From: an uncultured Saprospiraceae bacterium
GTDB taxonomy: Bacteria > Bacteroidota > Bacteroidia > Chitinophagales > Saprospiraceae
Direction of reading: 5' to 3'
Assembly (NCBI GenBank): GCA_938033975.1
Contig: CALHKJ010000081.1
Span: 1-14,906 of the forward strand
DNA length: 14,906 nt
Both the position numbers and the translations under genes were made by a program. The notes under the pieces were generated by a model. That model saw nothing but the letters and a program-made list of their open reading frames with translations, made no database searches and had not been told where the DNA came from. How positions within the stretch are numbered: the first letter of the stretch is position 1; the number at the start of each line of letters is the position of its first letter. Shown here in pieces: positions 7,339-14,449 of the stretch.

Positions 7339-10300
7339 TTAGAAATTAAGATTTACACCAAATGTGAAACTTCTTACAACTGGACTTGCACCTACTTGTA
7401 CTCCGTATGTGGTTGGCCCTAAGTAACCTCCATTTGTGATCTCCACACCTTCTGGATTGAATGAAGTATAATCATCACCCATTAGATAAAGTAAATTTGT
7501 TCCTGCTACATATAGTCTAGCATTTGAAATGTTCGCTTTACTTGTTAGGTCACCTCCAAGTGTATAACCAATAGTCAAGTTTCTTAATGCTAAGTATGAA
7601 GCATCTTGAATCTGAGCATCAGTTTGATCTCTATTTCTAGCATAATGTTGGTTGTTGTGATCTGCAATACCATCATCATTTGCATCAAAGCTATCTCTCA
7701 ATCTACCTCCCCATTGTGAGTTGTAGTAAAGTGGATCAATATTGTAAACCTCTCCACCTTGTGCTCCTTGGAATTGTAATCCAACATCTACTGAGCTAAA
7801 GCTTAACTGTGTATTGAATCCGTAGTAAAAGTCAGGTGTGTTTTGACCAATTTTCACTAAATCACCACCTTCAGCTACAGTTCTAGTTCTGTCAATTACA
7901 CCGTCACCATTTTGGTCAACAACATAACTTTCACCAGAATTGATTCCGTTGTTTCTTGTTGGATCTTCAACCCAACTCATTTCTACCATACCTGTAGTTT
8001 CTAATCCCCACATTTCTCCAATTTCTCCTCCTACGTAATTTCTGAAAACTGGTCCTCTTCCACTTTGTCCGTAGATAGTAGGAGCCAATTCATCAAGACC
8101 ACCTAAATCAGTAATCTCTGTAGTTACAGTAGAGAAGTTAGCTCCAACATTCCATCTTAGTTTACCTGTATTGATGATTGCTGCTCCAGCTTCAAGCTCA
8201 ATTCCTGAACTCATTACATCACCCGAGTTTAATGCAATTGAAGTTGTACCTAATACTTCAGATACACTTTGACTAATTAAGATATCTTCAATTTCAGATG
8301 TATAGTAGTCAGCACCAATTGTAAATCTGTTACCCAAGAAACCTAAGTTTACACCGTAGTTGGTTTCTCTGTTTGTCTGCCAAGTCAAATCTGGATTTGC
8401 GATGTCAGACGGTACTAAGAATGCAGTGCCAAAAACAGATGCAGTTGGATTCAATAAACTCAATGAGTTATATGCTCCCAAGAATGAAGTTGTACCCAAT
8501 GTTCCTGTGCTGAATCTAAGTTTAATATCAGTCAAGAAATCTGAGTTATAAAATGCCTCATTATGAACATTCCATCCCAATGAAAATGCTGGGAAAGTTT
8601 CAAATCTATTGTTTGCACCAAATCTTGAATCACCATCTCTTCTTAGAGATACTGAAGCTAAATATCTGTTATCGTATGCGTAGTTAATTCTTCCGAAAAC
8701 ACTTCTTCTTGCAATCGTCTCATCTCTTTCAGTGATAGCAATATCTTCTGGAGCTAGTAGTGCATAGTTTTGTGGTTGACCGAATGGAATATTCGTCGCA
8801 TCCAATGCAATACCATCAATGTAGAAAGTTTGGAATTCTACACCTGCTACAGCAGATATATCATGATCACCTAGAACTTTACCATAGTTTAAAGTTGTTT
8901 CACTTAGAACAGATGATCTATTGATATTCATTTGATCTAAGTTAGTTTGAGTTGTTCTTGCTCTAGAATCAAACTCAAGACCTCTATAATAATAATCCTC
9001 AGTATCTCTTGAGTCATCACCCAAAACAGTTTTAATATTCAAACCCTCAGAAAGTTTAAACTGTAGGTATCCACTGATGTTTCCAAATAAAGTATTTTGG
9101 TATCTGTCAGTATTGTCCAACTTAGTTGCTGGTCCTGCATCTCCTGATCCACCAATACCATTTCCACTTCTTCCATAGTGCCAATCTTGAGCAGTCATGC
9201 CCGGCTCTAAAGTATAAATACTGCTATTCCAAGGAGCATCATCTCCTCCTCTAAATCCAGAATCAAAAGAAGACAAACCTAAAGCTTGAGCTTGTTGGTC
9301 CAAGTCTTGAACAAAGGCAATAGACTCTGCAGTGTGATAAATTGGGTGAACATTATAAGCTCTTAATAAATCTCTCATGTCATGTCCAACCATATCTCTT
9401 TTACCCAAGAAACCATTGAAGTTAATTCCAGTCTTAAATCTGTTGCCCAACTTGGCATCCATATTTAATCTTGCATTAAATCTTTCAAATGCTTGAGTTA
9501 TTACAACACCTTCTGTATTAAGGTATCCTAGTGAAGCATAGTAGTTGAAATCATCTGTTCCACCACTAACATTCACATCATGATTTTGACTAAATCCTGT
9601 TTGGAATAACCAGTCTTCTGCAGCTACAACTCCAGGAGAGTTTTTGAATGCATTTAGTCTATAGTTTAATAAATCCTGATCCATTTCAGAAACGTCAAAT
9701 GTACCATCTGCAATACCAGACTCTATTTGAGAAGCCCATTGAGATGCGGTTGGATTAATGTTGTCTTGTACATATCTTTCTGATGTACTTACATATCCAT
9801 TATATCCAAATTTAGCTTTTCCTGAAGCACCTTTTTTTGTTGTTACCAAGATAACTCCATTTGCTCCTCTAGAACCATAGATCGCAGCTGATGCTGCATC
9901 TTTTAGTACTTCTAAACTTTCAATGTCATTTGGATTTACAGTTGCCAAATTTCCAGATATCGGATATCCATCAACAACTATCAGAGGGTTTGAAGCTCCT
10001 GAAATTGATGATGCAGCTCTAATCTGAATTTTTGGATCCGCTCCAGGTCCACCATCTTGATTTTGGATGAGTACACCTGCCATTTTTCCTGCCAATGCGT
10101 CATCTACACGATTTGCCTGTATAGCAGCAATATCTGGTCCTCCGACCTGCGCAATAGCACCTGTGTTATGTGATTTTTTTCTAGTTCCATAACCAACTAC
10201 AACAACCTCACTAAGAGCTTGTGCATCAGGAAGCATTTGAAGTGAAACCATTTCACCAGCTGCTACCGTAATTAATTGATCTTGGTACCCTAAGTACTTT

Positions 10301-10548
10301 ACAACCAGAACATCTCCTGGTTTAGCATCAATAGAGAACTTTCCGTCGATATCCGTGATTGTACCCAAGCTTGTTCCTTGGATCAATACATTGGCACCAA
10401 TTAGTGGCTCTCCATTTTCATTTGTTAATTGCCCGGAGGTCTGTGCTTGCATTGATAATGCACCAAAGACCATAAGACACATGACTAAATAGGCTTTACT
10501 CGAAAGCCAAAGTCTGGTAATTTTACCCATGTTTGGTAATCTTTTCAT
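7339..10548 (-). CDS. SusC/RagA-family TonB-dependent outer-membrane transporter
   Basis: 1,069 residues, a normal length. The signal peptide ends near ALSMQAQ (residue 36). A carboxypeptidase-regulatory-like beta-sandwich follows (about 38-108, GEPLIGANVLIQGTSLGT and TDIDGKFSI). Then comes the SusC signature SEVVVVGYGTRKK (113-125), which contains the TonB-box region. The plug domain spans about 126-240, with NPLIVVDGYPI, DIESLEVLKDAASAAIYG and SRGANGVILVTTKKG. The rest is a beta-barrel ending in the terminal strand RSFTFGVNLNF. Two Asp-rich turns (DQNGDGVID and FDANDDGIAD) are typical metal-binding-like loops of the family. There is no STN domain, so no sigma/anti-sigma signalling role is expected. 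It imports substrate captured by SusD using TonB energy. The gene lies 56 bp after the GntR gene with no visible promoter between, so a gntR-susC-susD transcript is likely. An in-frame ATG seven codons in is an alternative start. Confidence 0.96.
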   Translation of the reverse strand: MKRLPNMGKITRLWLSSKAYLVMCLMVFGALSMQAQTSGQLTNENGEPLIGANVLIQGTSLGTITDIDGKFSIDAKPGDVLVVKYLGYQDQLITVAAGEMVSLQMLPDAQALSEVVVVGYGTRKKSHNTGAIAQVGGPDIAAIQANRVDDALAGKMAGVLIQNQDGGPGADPKIQIRAASSISGASNPLIVVDGYPISGNLATVNPNDIESLEVLKDAASAAIYGSRGANGVILVTTKKGASGKAKFGYNGYVSTSERYVQDNINPTASQWASQIESGIADGTFDVSEMDQDLLNYRLNAFKNSPGVVAAEDWLFQTGFSQNHDVNVSGGTDDFNYYASLGYLNTEGVVITQAFERFNARLNMDAKLGNRFKTGINFNGFLGKRDMVGHDMRDLLRAYNVHPIYHTAESIAFVQDLDQQAQALGLSSFDSGFRGGDDAPWNSSIYTLEPGMTAQDWHYGRSGNGIGGSGDAGPATKLDNTDRYQNTLFGNISGYLQFKLSEGLNIKTVLGDDSRDTEDYYYRGLEFDSRARTTQTNLDQMNINRSSVLSETTLNYGKVLGDHDISAVAGVEFQTFYIDGIALDATNIPFGQPQNYALLAPEDIAITERDETIARRSVFGRINYAYDNRYLASVSLRRDGDSRFGANNRFETFPAFSLGWNVHNEAFYNSDFLTDIKLRFSTGTLGTTSFLGAYNSLSLLNPTASVFGTAFLVPSDIANPDLTWQTNRETNYGVNLGFLGNRFTIGADYYTSEIEDILISQSVSEVLGTTSIALNSGDVMSSGIELEAGAAIINTGKLRWNVGANFSTVTTEITDLGGLDELAPTIYGQSGRGPVFRNYVGGEIGEMWGLETTGMVEMSWVEDPTRNNGINSGESYVVDQNGDGVIDRTRTVAEGGDLVKIGQNTPDFYYGFNTQLSFSSVDVGLQFQGAQGGEVYNIDPLYYNSQWGGRLRDSFDANDDGIADHNNQHYARNRDQTDAQIQDASYLALRNLTIGYTLGGDLTSKANISNARLYVAGTNLLYLMGDDYTSFNPEGVEITNGGYLGPTTYGVQVGASPVVRSFTFGVNLNF

Positions 10549-10558
10549 TGGTTAATTA
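10549..10558. promoter_or_regulatory. Weak operator-like site next to the susC start
   Basis: TGGTTAATTA matches the palindrome at 11328-11337 (TGGTTAACCA) at 8 of 10 positions and lies immediately upstream of the SusC start codon. One half-site (TGGTTAA) is intact. It could let the GntR protein act on susC translation or transcription directly, but AT-rich sequence makes a chance match plausible. Confidence 0.3.
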
Positions 10559-10604
10559 ATATTTAATAAACTCTGCAGAATGAAGGACTTTCTTCAATCT
10601 ACAA

Positions 10605-11309
10605 TTATGGTTTGAAATTTTGACTAAATGCTTTAACTGCTTCGAGATGCGTTGTCATTGCCTTTTCAGCCTGATCTGCATCTCTTGTGGAAATCATATC
10701 TATAATTTGTCTGTGCTCTTCTATAGTTTTACGATTATTTGATTCATCGCAAACTTTCAAATTGATAAAATTTTTGACGATGTCTGGAGTTATTATAAGC
10801 ATCAATGATTTTAAAACTGAATTTTTGCTAGCTTCTGCAATCTTTATATGAAACAATAAATCTTCTTCAACTGCCTGTTCTCCTTTCATCAACTTGTTTT
10901 CATAGTTAAGCATCGCAGTTTTTATCTCCTTTAAATCTTGATCTGTTCTTTTTATTGCAGCCAATCGAGTGGCCTCTTTCTCAAGAAGAATTCTTGTATC
11001 TACTAAAGATCCAAAATCTACATTTTCCATTGCAAGAATATCAGTGATCAAGCCTTCAAGCGCAGGTATTCCTAAGCCTGTTACTCTTGTTCCACTATTT
11101 GCATGGACCTTAACTATACCGTAAAATTCTAATTTGGAAATGGCTGCTCTAACATTACCTCGGCTTACGCCTAAATGCTCTGCTAGTTTTCTTTCGGATG
11201 GAAGCTTGTCCCCAGGTAAAACTTGTTTTGTGCTAATCAAATTTCGTATCTGGGTAATAATTAAATCTACTGGACTCTGTACTTCGATTTTATGAAGATT
11301 CTCAAGCAT
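10605..11309 (-). CDS. FadR-subfamily GntR transcriptional regulator (wHTH plus FCD domain)
   Basis: 234 residues. The N-terminal winged helix (about 11-78) reads SPVDLIITQIRNLI, GDKLPSERKLAEHLGVSR, NVRAAISKLEFYGIV and the wing NSGTRV, which is the textbook GntR pattern. The helical C-terminal FCD domain (about 85-226) carries EEDLLFHIKIAEAS (Asp150, His154), EEHRQII (His199) and THLEAV (His221). These four can form the Asp-His-His-His metal site that binds small carboxylate effectors in this family. Relatives in Bacteroidota often sit next to SusCD pairs for uronate-containing glycans such as alginate, but nothing here proves that substrate. It leads the unit with SusC and SusD. Its own promoter carries a palindrome over the predicted transcription start, consistent with autoregulation relieved by a sugar acid. 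Confidence 0.93.
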   Translation of the reverse strand: MLENLHKIEVQSPVDLIITQIRNLISTKQVLPGDKLPSERKLAEHLGVSRGNVRAAISKLEFYGIVKVHANSGTRVTGLGIPALEGLITDILAMENVDFGSLVDTRILLEKEATRLAAIKRTDQDLKEIKTAMLNYENKLMKGEQAVEEDLLFHIKIAEASKNSVLKSLMLIITPDIVKNFINLKVCDESNNRKTIEEHRQIIDMISTRDADQAEKAMTTHLEAVKAFSQNFKP

Positions 11310-11327
11310 GTTGGCTGTATTTAAAAG

Positions 11328-11337
11328 TGGTTAACCA
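11328..11337. promoter_or_regulatory. Predicted GntR operator (TGGTTAACCA)
   Basis: A perfect 10-bp palindrome, TGGTTAACCA, lies 18 bp upstream of the GntR start codon. It overlaps the last two bases of the -7 element and the predicted transcription start. FadR-type regulators bind palindromes of the TxGT...ACxA kind (E. coli FadR and PdhR sites begin TGGT and end ACCA), and this site fits that form. A repressor here would block initiation of the gntR-susC-susD transcript. Confidence 0.65.
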
Positions 11338-11365
11338 AATATAGTTAAGTATTATTAGATTCCAA
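11336..11365 (-). promoter_or_regulatory. Bacteroidota-type promoter of the gntR-susCD unit
   Basis: On the minus strand TTG (11365-11363) is followed after 19 nt by TATATTTG (11343-11336), an exact match to the Bacteroidota -7 consensus TAnnTTTG with normal spacing. The predicted start is near 11330, giving a leader of about 20 nt to the ATG at 11309. Confidence 0.72.
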
Positions 11366-11589
11366 CATTTATATATTTTTTTCTTTTTTCAACTTTAAAT
11401 ATTTCATTTCGGCAACAACCATCAATACAGAATAAAATATTAAATAAATACAATAATTAGAATAAAAAATTGATTTTTGCTGAAAATGTTATGCCCAACA
11501 GAAGATAATAATAGAAAACTTGTATTGAGCTTGAAATTGTGTTAACAAAAATGAGGAAGAAATAAGTTGTGGAATTATAGTTTATAATC

Positions 11590-11599
11590 TGGTTAGCCA
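11590..11599. promoter_or_regulatory. Second GntR-operator-like palindrome (TGGTTAGCCA)
   Basis: TGGTTAGCCA differs at one base from the perfect palindrome at 11328-11337. It sits within a 12-bp near-palindrome, CTGG..CCAG (11589-11600), about 260 bp away in the same divergent intergenic region. It could allow looping or a second contact of the GntR protein, or be unrelated. The remaining sequence between 11370 and 11640 is AT-rich and shows no other structure that I can support. Confidence 0.4.
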
Positions 11600-11641
11600 G
11601 TTATGAATATCACTTTTATCAGCTGTTAAGATTTTCTTAAT

Positions 11642-11657
11642 TACGAATATTTTCGTA
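11642..11657. promoter_or_regulatory. Predicted BlaI operator, distal copy
   Basis: Inverted repeat TACGAA-TATT-TTCGTA with perfect 6-bp arms. It lies upstream of the -33 element of the blaI promoter, with its centre 30 bp from that of the proximal copy, about three helical turns. Confidence 0.75.
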
Positions 11658-11663
11658 GATAAT

Positions 11664-11695
11664 TTTGATTATACGAACACTTTCGTATATACTTG
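11664..11695 (+). promoter_or_regulatory. Promoter of blaI-blaR1
   Basis: TTTG (11664-11667), a 20-nt spacer, then TATACTTG (11688-11695), which matches TAnnTTTG at five of six defined positions. The spacer is occupied almost wholly by the proximal inverted repeat, which argues for repression by BlaI. The predicted start near 11700 gives a leader of about 30 nt to the blaI start codon. Confidence 0.65.
11672..11687. promoter_or_regulatory. Predicted BlaI operator, proximal copy between -33 and -7
   Basis: Inverted repeat TACGAA-CACT-TTCGTA. The arms are identical to the copy at 11642-11657 and only the four central bases differ, so selection on the arms is likely. It ends exactly where the -7 element begins. 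BlaI/MecI repressors bind short dyads as dimers. The half-site here (TACGAA) differs from the staphylococcal TACA/TGTA core after its first three bases. Confidence 0.78.
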
Positions 11696-11730
11696 TATTA
11701 TCATTTAATTGATCAAATTCAATAGAAGAG

Positions 11731-12126
11731 ATGTCGATGAACAAAAATCAAGTTCCACAACCAACAGAATCAGAATTAGAAATTCTACAGCTGCTGTGGC
11801 AAAATGGGAAATCTACAGTAAGACAAATAAATGATTTTCTTAACAGCAAAAGAGAAGTAGGCTATACCACTACTTTAAAATTGATGCAAATTATGCTTGA
11901 AAAGAAATTGGTAAGCAGAAATGATAGTCAACGCACACATATTTATACTGCCGCAGTCTCTGAAAGATCAACTCAAAAAAGATTATTAGAAAAGTTTTTG
12001 GATGCAACTTTTAGAGGATCATCAACCAAGCTTGTTATGCAAGCTTTAGGAAATCACGAAACGACACAGAAAGAACTAGACGAGATTAAAGAATTGATTA
12101 AAAAAATCGAAAACAAGCAAAAATGA
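11731..12126 (+). CDS. blaI: BlaI/MecI-family transcriptional repressor
   Basis: 131 residues, the usual family size. The N-terminal winged helix reads PQPTESELEILQLLWQNGKS, TVRQINDFLN, REVGYTTTLKLMQIMLEKKL with the YTT recognition-helix motif, and the wing RTHIYTAAV. The C-terminal helices (about 78-127) form the dimerisation and cleavage region. In staphylococcal BlaI/MecI, proteolysis falls at an Asn-Phe pair in the LVLNF segment. The matching segment here is LVMQAL (101-106), so the known scissile pair is not conserved. ATG at 11731 is used; ATG at 11737 is an equally possible start, and the purine run AGAAGAG (11724-11730) would be better spaced for it. The stop overlaps the blaR1 start (ATGA), so the two are translationally coupled. 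The pair of inverted repeats in its promoter implies autorepression. No beta-lactamase gene is nearby, so the regulated function is unknown. Confidence 0.93.
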   Translation: MSMNKNQVPQPTESELEILQLLWQNGKSTVRQINDFLNSKREVGYTTTLKLMQIMLEKKLVSRNDSQRTHIYTAAVSERSTQKRLLEKFLDATFRGSSTKLVMQALGNHETTQKELDEIKELIKKIENKQK

Positions 12127-14354
12127 AATCGATGACTCAATTCATTTCAGAAGAAACCATCTATGCATTGGCTTGGACAGTTTTACACAGTCTTTGGCAA
12201 GGCCTATTAATTGCACTCGTGTTTTCACTAGTTTATTATAACCTTAAAAATAAATCTTCAAGATTTAAATATCATTTGGCCATTGCTGCTTTGTTTGCAA
12301 TAGTGTTTTCTTCAGCATATACTTTCGTATCGTTAAATAAATTGGACTCAGGTCAAAGCCTCCAAGAATATTCCGTACCAACAACAGTGATTGCTAGTGC
12401 AGATACTTATCAAATGGCATTGAAAACGAATGCATCAAATTGGTTTGAAATAAGTCTATCATTTTTAGATAATAACTCCAAATATGTAGTTGGCATTTGG
12501 GTATTTGGTCTTTTCTTTTTTGTATTAAAGATGTTGTTTGGACTGTATTCAGTTAATCAAATCAGATTTAGTGCGGAGACAATTATTGATAAAAGCTGGC
12601 AAGAAAAAATTGACAAATTCTTAGTCAATTTGGGCAGCAGAAAATCAGTTGAGATCGCTCAGTCATCTTTGATTAAGATTCCCATGATGATCGGATTTTT
12701 TAAGCCAATGATTTTATTTCCTGTCGGCGTAATCAATCAAATGGATGCAAAGGAAGTAGAAGCTATTATTGCTCATGAATTAAGTCATGTATTGAGAAAT
12801 GACTATTTCATGAATATCATACAAACTTGTGTCGAAGTACTTTTTTATTTTAACCCAGCAGTTTGGTGGATATCCTCCATTGTTAGATCTGAAAGAGAAA
12901 ACGCCTGTGATGATATGGCAATCAATCTTACTCATTCAAATGTTGACTATGCAAAAGCACTTTTAAATTTGGGTTACCAGCAGTCTAACTCGAATTCTTT
13001 AGTTATGAGTTTCGGCGGGAAGAAGAAGAAACTATTGAATAGAGTACAACGCATATTAAATAACTCACAGCATAAACCACGCGTAATGGAAAAAATTATC
13101 ACAAGTATTTTACTCCTCGTTCTGATTGTTGGAATATCGATGGGTGCAAATACCAAAGATAGTCCAGCGCACAAAACCACAATTGAGACTAATGATTTAC
13201 CAAATTCGATTTTTATTCAAAATGAGAATGAGGAAAAGGAGTATATCCTAATCGATACCTTGCCAAATCCAGTAGAAACCTCATGTCAAATGATGTACTA
13301 CAATGATGACAAGAGGGTAGATATTTGGAAAGAAAGCGGTAAGATCATCAAACTGTGGGTAGATGGAGTAAGAATTGATGAAAAGGATTTTCATAAGTAT
13401 CAAGCCTACATTGATGAGGCTCCTAGTTACTTGTTGGAACGAACAAACAAGCTTGGGCAAGAGTTTGAAGAGACTGAATTTGATGGTCCTAAACCACCTG
13501 TTCCTCCTACACCACCTAGTGCACCTGCACCCCCTGCACCACCTAGAGCACCTGCACATCCTGCTTCACCGACTTCACCTGCACATCCTGCGCCGCCAAT
13601 CAACCCAAACAAGGGTAATATAAATGATCTTGGAATGATGCTAGAAGAACAAAAGGCACTTCAAATGGAGTTATCGCAACTAGCATTAGAAGAATACCAA
13701 AGAGAGCGTGAAAGAATTATGCATGAACTTAAGTCTCTCTCTGAAATTACTTTGATTGATTCACTTCATCCAACCCTTAAAATGCTTGAAACCGAAGATG
13801 GGTTGGCGGTACTTAATTTTGAAAATGGAAAGGCTCTTGAATTTGAAAATAATATTGTTTTCAAAGATTATGCAGGAGATGTTGACCTATTAGTCGCTCA
13901 ATTAAATGAACAAACTCATGAGTTGAATAGAAAAATGGCTAGAATCGATGAAGACATTATGATTCAGATGGAAGAAAGTTCTGCTCACATGCAAGAATTG
14001 TTAGAATCCACGAATGATATAATGGCAACTACTCTTTCTGATCTGGGTGGGATTGATCTTGCAATTCAGAATGCTCAACTGACACACAGGCTCAACAATG
14101 ATAATTTAAATTCTGTTTTTGAAACAAATTTACTACTCGATGGATTAATAAAAAGTAGAGACAGTTACAATTTCAAAATCACAAATGATTATTTCAAAAT
14201 AAACGGGAAGAAAGTGTCAAAAGATATTCACAATAAATATTTGAATATCATCAAGGCAGAAAGATCTGCTTATGAAAACCAAAAAATCAAATACAGCAGA
14301 TCCATTAAAGGAGATAATAGAGAAACATCAATTCAAATTTCAAGAGAATCATAA
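12123..14354 (+). CDS. blaR1: BlaR1-like M56 membrane metallopeptidase with atypical sensor region
   Basis: 743 residues. Membrane segments are visible at about 14-40, 50-69, 121-143 and 325-344. Between the third and fourth lies the gluzincin core IIAHELSHVLRND (His218, Glu219, His222), then ERENACDD (257-264), the M56 pattern for the remaining zinc ligand. Family role: the protease is activated by an outer sensor and inactivates BlaI. The outer part is not a penicillin-binding domain, as no SxxK/KTG-type domain is visible. It has a short domain with LWVDGVRIDEKDFHKY (411-426), a Pro/Ala-rich linker (455-496), a long charged helical region (about 500-660, probably coiled coil), and a C-terminal FKINGKKVSKDIHNKY (691-706) that resembles the first motif. 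Similar Pro-rich M56 proteins occur in Bacteroidota, whose signal is not known to me. It starts inside the blaI stop codon and ends before a hairpin terminator. Confidence 0.9.
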   Translation: MKSMTQFISEETIYALAWTVLHSLWQGLLIALVFSLVYYNLKNKSSRFKYHLAIAALFAIVFSSAYTFVSLNKLDSGQSLQEYSVPTTVIASADTYQMALKTNASNWFEISLSFLDNNSKYVVGIWVFGLFFFVLKMLFGLYSVNQIRFSAETIIDKSWQEKIDKFLVNLGSRKSVEIAQSSLIKIPMMIGFFKPMILFPVGVINQMDAKEVEAIIAHELSHVLRNDYFMNIIQTCVEVLFYFNPAVWWISSIVRSERENACDDMAINLTHSNVDYAKALLNLGYQQSNSNSLVMSFGGKKKKLLNRVQRILNNSQHKPRVMEKIITSILLLVLIVGISMGANTKDSPAHKTTIETNDLPNSIFIQNENEEKEYILIDTLPNPVETSCQMMYYNDDKRVDIWKESGKIIKLWVDGVRIDEKDFHKYQAYIDEAPSYLLERTNKLGQEFEETEFDGPKPPVPPTPPSAPAPPAPPRAPAHPASPTSPAHPAPPINPNKGNINDLGMMLEEQKALQMELSQLALEEYQRERERIMHELKSLSEITLIDSLHPTLKMLETEDGLAVLNFENGKALEFENNIVFKDYAGDVDLLVAQLNEQTHELNRKMARIDEDIMIQMEESSAHMQELLESTNDIMATTLSDLGGIDLAIQNAQLTHRLNNDNLNSVFETNLLLDGLIKSRDSYNFKITNDYFKINGKKVSKDIHNKYLNIIKAERSAYENQKIKYSRSIKGDNRETSIQISRES
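13512..13592 (+). repeat. 27-bp in-frame tandem repeat coding the Pro/Ala linker of BlaR1
   Basis: Three successive 27-bp units encode PPSAPAPPA, PPRAPAHPA and SPTSPAHPA. CCACCTAG recurs at 13512 and 13539, and a 16-bp identical block recurs at 13549 and 13576, all at 27-bp spacing. Gain or loss of a unit would keep the reading frame and change linker length by nine residues. Confidence 0.8.
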
Positions 14355-14370
14355 AAGAAATGTCTAGCTA

Positions 14371-14392
14371 ATTTTAATGCTAGAATTAAAAT
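14371..14392. other. AT-only hairpin after blaR1
   Basis: ATTTTAAT (14371-14378) and ATTAAAAT (14385-14392) form perfect 8-bp arms around GCTAGA, 16 bp after the blaR1 stop. With only A-T pairs it is weak. It may help stabilise the mRNA end or be incidental next to the stronger hairpin at 14411. Confidence 0.35.
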
Positions 14393-14410
14393 AAACAATT
14401 AGACGAGGAT

Positions 14411-14437
14411 GAAGGTCTGCTCTTGTAGCAGGCCTTC
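14411..14437 (+). terminator. Hairpin terminator between convergent blaR1 and truA
   Basis: GAAGGTCTGCT (14411-14421) pairs with AGCAGGCCTTC (14427-14437) around a CTTGT loop: 11 pairs including one G-U. The plus-strand tail is TCTATTTCAACTTT, a broken T run, so it best fits termination of the blaI-blaR1 transcript. The minus-strand side has no T run, so termination of truA here is less certain. Confidence 0.7.
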
Positions 14438-14449
14438 TCTATTTCAACT

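Noticed and set aside
8360..8551. Plus-strand frame inside susC
   Set aside because: Shadow of the conserved SusC barrel; no family features.
10570..10600. Hairpin TGAAG...CTTCA in the gntR-susC gap as a terminator or attenuator
   Set aside because: The stem is only 5 bp, with no T run following on the minus strand.
13281..13623. Open frames on both strands over the Pro-rich part of blaR1, including a Gly/Ala-rich collagen-like one
   Set aside because: They arise from the low-complexity CCT/GCA repeats; the blaR1 frame is continuous and explains the region.
11731..14354. blaI-blaR1 as a beta-lactam resistance locus
   Set aside because: No beta-lactamase or penicillin-binding protein gene is nearby and the sensor is not penicillin-binding; calling it resistance would go beyond the sequence.
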